From Lachnospiraceae bacterium (GTDB lineage: Bacteria > Bacillota > Clostridia > Lachnospirales > Lachnospiraceae), in contig CAAFNG010000277.1 of NCBI GenBank assembly GCA_900764225.1, forward strand, positions 1 through 6,937: a DNA stretch of 6,937 nt. Direction: 5' to 3'. Below the pieces are notes generated by a model. That model was not told the DNA's origin. It made no database searches and saw only the letters and a list, made by a program, of their open reading frames with translations. Shown here piece after piece: positions 5,554-6,937 of the stretch; position 1 is the first letter of the stretch, and each line of letters opens with the position of its first letter. The position numbers and the translations under genes were made by a program.

Positions 5554-6804
5554 ATGGGAATGACGATTGTAGAAAAAATCATTGCAGCTGCAGCAGGTGT
5601 GGACAGCGTAAAACCTGGAGATATCTATACGGTACAGCTGGATCATCTGATGAGTAATGACGGAACCACACATCTGACTGTTGATATGTACAATAATAAA
5701 TTAAAAAATCCGCACATTGCAGATACCAGGAAGCTTGTGTTTATCGTAGACCACAATGTACCGTCTGACAGCCCGAAAACAGCAGCATCCCAGAAAAAAA
5801 TGAGAGATTTTGCAAGGGAGAACAATATTGATTTCTGGGAAGGTAAGGGTGTATGCCACCAGATCATGATTGAAAATTATGTCCGTCCGGGACAGCTGAT
5901 CTTCGGTGCTGACAGCCATACTTGTTCTTATGGTGCACTTGGCGCGTTCGGTACCGGTGTGGGCTGCACAGATTTCCTTTACGGAATGGTAACAGGAACT
6001 TCCTGGGTCATGGTTCCGGAAACTGTAAAATTCAATCTGACAGGCAAGCTGCCGGAAGGTGTTTATGCAAGAGATCTGATTCTTACCATTATTGGTGAGA
6101 TCGGAGCAAACGGATGTAATTACCAGGCTATGGAGTTTACAGGTGAGGGTGCAAGGACATTAAGCATCAGTGACCGTATGGTTCTTTGCAACATGGCTGT
6201 TGAGGCCGGTGCGAAGACTGGTATTTTTGAAGCAGATGACAAGGCTCTGGAATATCTGAAAGAGCATGGCCGTGAGCCAAAAGCTGTATACCACAGTGAT
6301 CCGGATGCAGTTTATGCAGGAGAGTACACTTTCGATCTTTCCAAAGTTCGTCCTGTTGTAGCGAAACCGGATTTTGTTGATAACGTAGTTCCGGCGGAAG
6401 AGACATGCGGAATTAAGATCAACGAAGCATTCCTTGGTTCCTGCAACAATGGACGTATTGAAGATCTCCGTGTAGGTGCAGAGGTTATCAAGGGCAAAAA
6501 AGTTGCAGAGGGTGTACGTTTCCTGGTTGTTCCGGCAAGCCAGACTATTTATCGCCAGGCATTAAAAGAAGGTCTGATCGATATCTTTATGGAAGCAGGA
6601 GCGATCGTTATGAATCCGAACTGCAGTGTATGCTGGGGAAGCTGCCAGGGGGTTATCGGTGAAAATGAAGTTCTGATCAGTACAGGAACACGTAACTTCA
6701 AGGGACGTGCCGGACATCCAAGCTCCAAGGTTTACCTGGGATCTGCTGCAACCGTTACTGCATCTGCCATTGCAGGCGAGATTGCAACTGCTGACAGAGT
6801 ATAA
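5554..6804 (+). CDS. leuC: 3-isopropylmalate dehydratase large subunit
   Basis: Catalytic, [4Fe-4S]-binding aconitase-superfamily subunit that pairs with LeuD; cytosolic. At 416 residues it is the compact archaeal/HacA-like type rather than the ~466-residue E. coli form. Key motifs are VDHNVPSDSP (65-74), GADSHTCSYG (118-127), and the cluster ligands C297 in GSCNNGRIEDL and C357/C360 in NPNCSVC. The 60/63-residue spacing from C297 equals that of E. coli LeuC (347, 407, 410). The C-terminal NFKGRAGHP and TVTASAIAGEI match the substrate-binding end of the family. The start at 5554 is set by AGAGAGGAGG (5536-5545), 8 bases upstream and inside the end of leuD, implying translational coupling. The order is leuD then leuC, the reverse of the E. 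coli operon. No leuA, leuB or ilv gene is in view. The sequence beyond the stop is structured and non-coding. Confidence 0.93.
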   Translation: MGMTIVEKIIAAAAGVDSVKPGDIYTVQLDHLMSNDGTTHLTVDMYNNKLKNPHIADTRKLVFIVDHNVPSDSPKTAASQKKMRDFARENNIDFWEGKGVCHQIMIENYVRPGQLIFGADSHTCSYGALGAFGTGVGCTDFLYGMVTGTSWVMVPETVKFNLTGKLPEGVYARDLILTIIGEIGANGCNYQAMEFTGEGARTLSISDRMVLCNMAVEAGAKTGIFEADDKALEYLKEHGREPKAVYHSDPDAVYAGEYTFDLSKVRPVVAKPDFVDNVVPAEETCGIKINEAFLGSCNNGRIEDLRVGAEVIKGKKVAEGVRFLVVPASQTIYRQALKEGLIDIFMEAGAIVMNPNCSVCWGSCQGVIGENEVLISTGTRNFKGRAGHPSSKVYLGSAATVTASAIAGEIATADRV

Positions 6805-6830
6805 GAGTCTCAGAAAAGATTTAACCGAAT

Positions 6831-6888
6831 CAAGTAAGTCCCCTGCTTCAATTGCGAGGAGCAATAAGCAGTGGGTGGGACTTACTTG
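6831..6888. repeat. Large stem-loop 1 (12-bp outer stem, branched interior)
   Basis: CAAGTAAGTCCC (6831-6842) pairs perfectly with GGGACTTACTTG (6877-6888). Inside, CTGCTT (6843-6848) pairs with AAGCAG (6866-6871), and ATTGC (6851-6855) pairs with GCAAT (6861-6865). This leaves a GAGGA loop (6856-6860), a CA bulge at 6849-6850 and a TGGGT bulge at 6872-6876. In total 23 base pairs form one long interrupted hairpin. No T run follows, so it is not a standard terminator in the + direction. Confidence 0.9.
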
Positions 6889-6918
6889 TATCAGGAGGGG
6901 TACAAGCCCCTCCTGATA
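6889..6918. repeat. Stem-loop 2, perfect 12-bp stem abutting stem-loop 1
   Basis: TATCAGGAGGGG (6889-6900) pairs perfectly with CCCCTCCTGATA (6907-6918) around a 6-base loop, TACAAG. It begins at the base after stem-loop 1 ends, so the two could stack coaxially. The left arm contains AGGAGGGG, a strong anti-SD-like match, but no start codon follows within range and the site would be buried in the stem. Confidence 0.9.
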
Positions 6919-6933
6919 AACTGCGGAGCAGTT
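6919..6933. repeat. Stem-loop 3, 6-bp stem with GGA loop
   Basis: AACTGC (6919-6924) pairs with GCAGTT (6928-6933) around a GGA loop, beginning at the base after stem-loop 2 ends. Only ATTC follows before the window stops, so whether more structure or a T tract follows cannot be seen. Confidence 0.75.
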
Positions 6934-6937
6934 ATTC

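Larger units (their letters stand above)
6820..6937 (-). mobile_element. Candidate right end of an IS200/IS605-type element (runs off the window)
   Basis: This gene-free stretch, starting 15 bases after leuC, holds three adjacent stem-loops. Read on the minus strand, it is a hairpin-rich segment ending in GACTTACTTG, then ATTCGGTTAAA at the leuC side. IS200/IS605 elements have such subterminal hairpins without terminal inverted repeats and leave no target duplication. Their right end, downstream of tnpB, encodes the TnpB guide-RNA scaffold. A minus-strand tnpB would then lie beyond base 6937. The sequence stopping inside the structure is what a multicopy element would do to an assembly. No transposase codons are visible, so identity is inferred from structure. 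Alternatives are tandem terminators of the leu operon or an unrelated structured RNA. Confidence 0.35.

Noticed and set aside
5029..5673. Antisense 214-codon frame opposite leuD and the start of leuC
   Set aside because: No family resemblance and complete overlap with two clear enzymes; a shadow frame.
6856..6927. CsrA/RsmA-type sRNA suggested by GGA in the loops of stem-loops 1 and 3
   Set aside because: Only two loop GGAs, flanks do not match the usual ACANGGANGU context, and the long perfect stems fit a mobile-element end better.

Overview
The window looks like a contig-end piece from a Gram-positive, anaerobic, spore-forming Clostridia genome, most likely Lachnospiraceae or a close gut relative. 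The basis is moderate G+C, AGGAGG-type ribosome binding sites, sigma-A-like promoters, and protein families common in that group: a CmpB-type membrane protein, a MATE exporter beginning KKNKYEIDMCNG, a collagen-like protein with a short C-terminal cap, and the short archaeal/HacAB-type isopropylmalate isomerase. The genus cannot be fixed by eye. Bases 1-30 are not genomic: they are an exact Illumina Nextera (Tn5) adapter tail, so true sequence begins at base 31.

All six protein-coding genes lie on the + strand. From left to right: (1) 149-1453, a polytopic membrane protein made of two tandem copies of the CmpB-type domain, with its own promoter and a hairpin terminator. (2) 1593-2672, a family-2 glycosyltransferase with a C-terminal TPR-like region. 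(3) 2790-3341, a 183-residue collagen-like protein with a Cys-rich head, 37 uninterrupted Gly-X-Y triplets rich in Thr, and a short capping segment. (4) 3483-4850, a MATE-family exporter, probably starting at GTG and driven by an extended -10 promoter. (5, 6) 5068-5550 and 5554-6804, the small and large subunits of 3-isopropylmalate dehydratase (leucine biosynthesis), 3 bp apart and probably translationally coupled.

The most interesting biology is the pair glycosyltransferase plus collagen-like protein. It resembles the sgtA-bclA3 arrangement of Clostridioides difficile, where the glycosyltransferase gene next to the collagen-like exosporium gene glycosylates its product. The Thr-rich Gly-X-Thr triplets are plausible O-glycosylation sites. 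CATA-type sequences resembling mother-cell sigma-E/sigma-K -10 elements precede both genes. A spore-surface glycoprotein cassette is therefore a reasonable hypothesis, but it is not proven.

The last ~120 bases, after the isomerase genes, hold three stem-loops packed end to end (12-bp, 12-bp and 6-bp terminal stems), with no gene. Read on the minus strand they look like the right end of an IS200/IS605-type element, the region from which TnpB guide-RNA scaffolds are made, with the body of the element beyond the window. A multicopy element would also explain why the sequence stops here. This is inference from structure only; tandem terminators or an unrelated structured RNA are alternatives. No tRNA, rRNA, CRISPR array or complete mobile element is visible.
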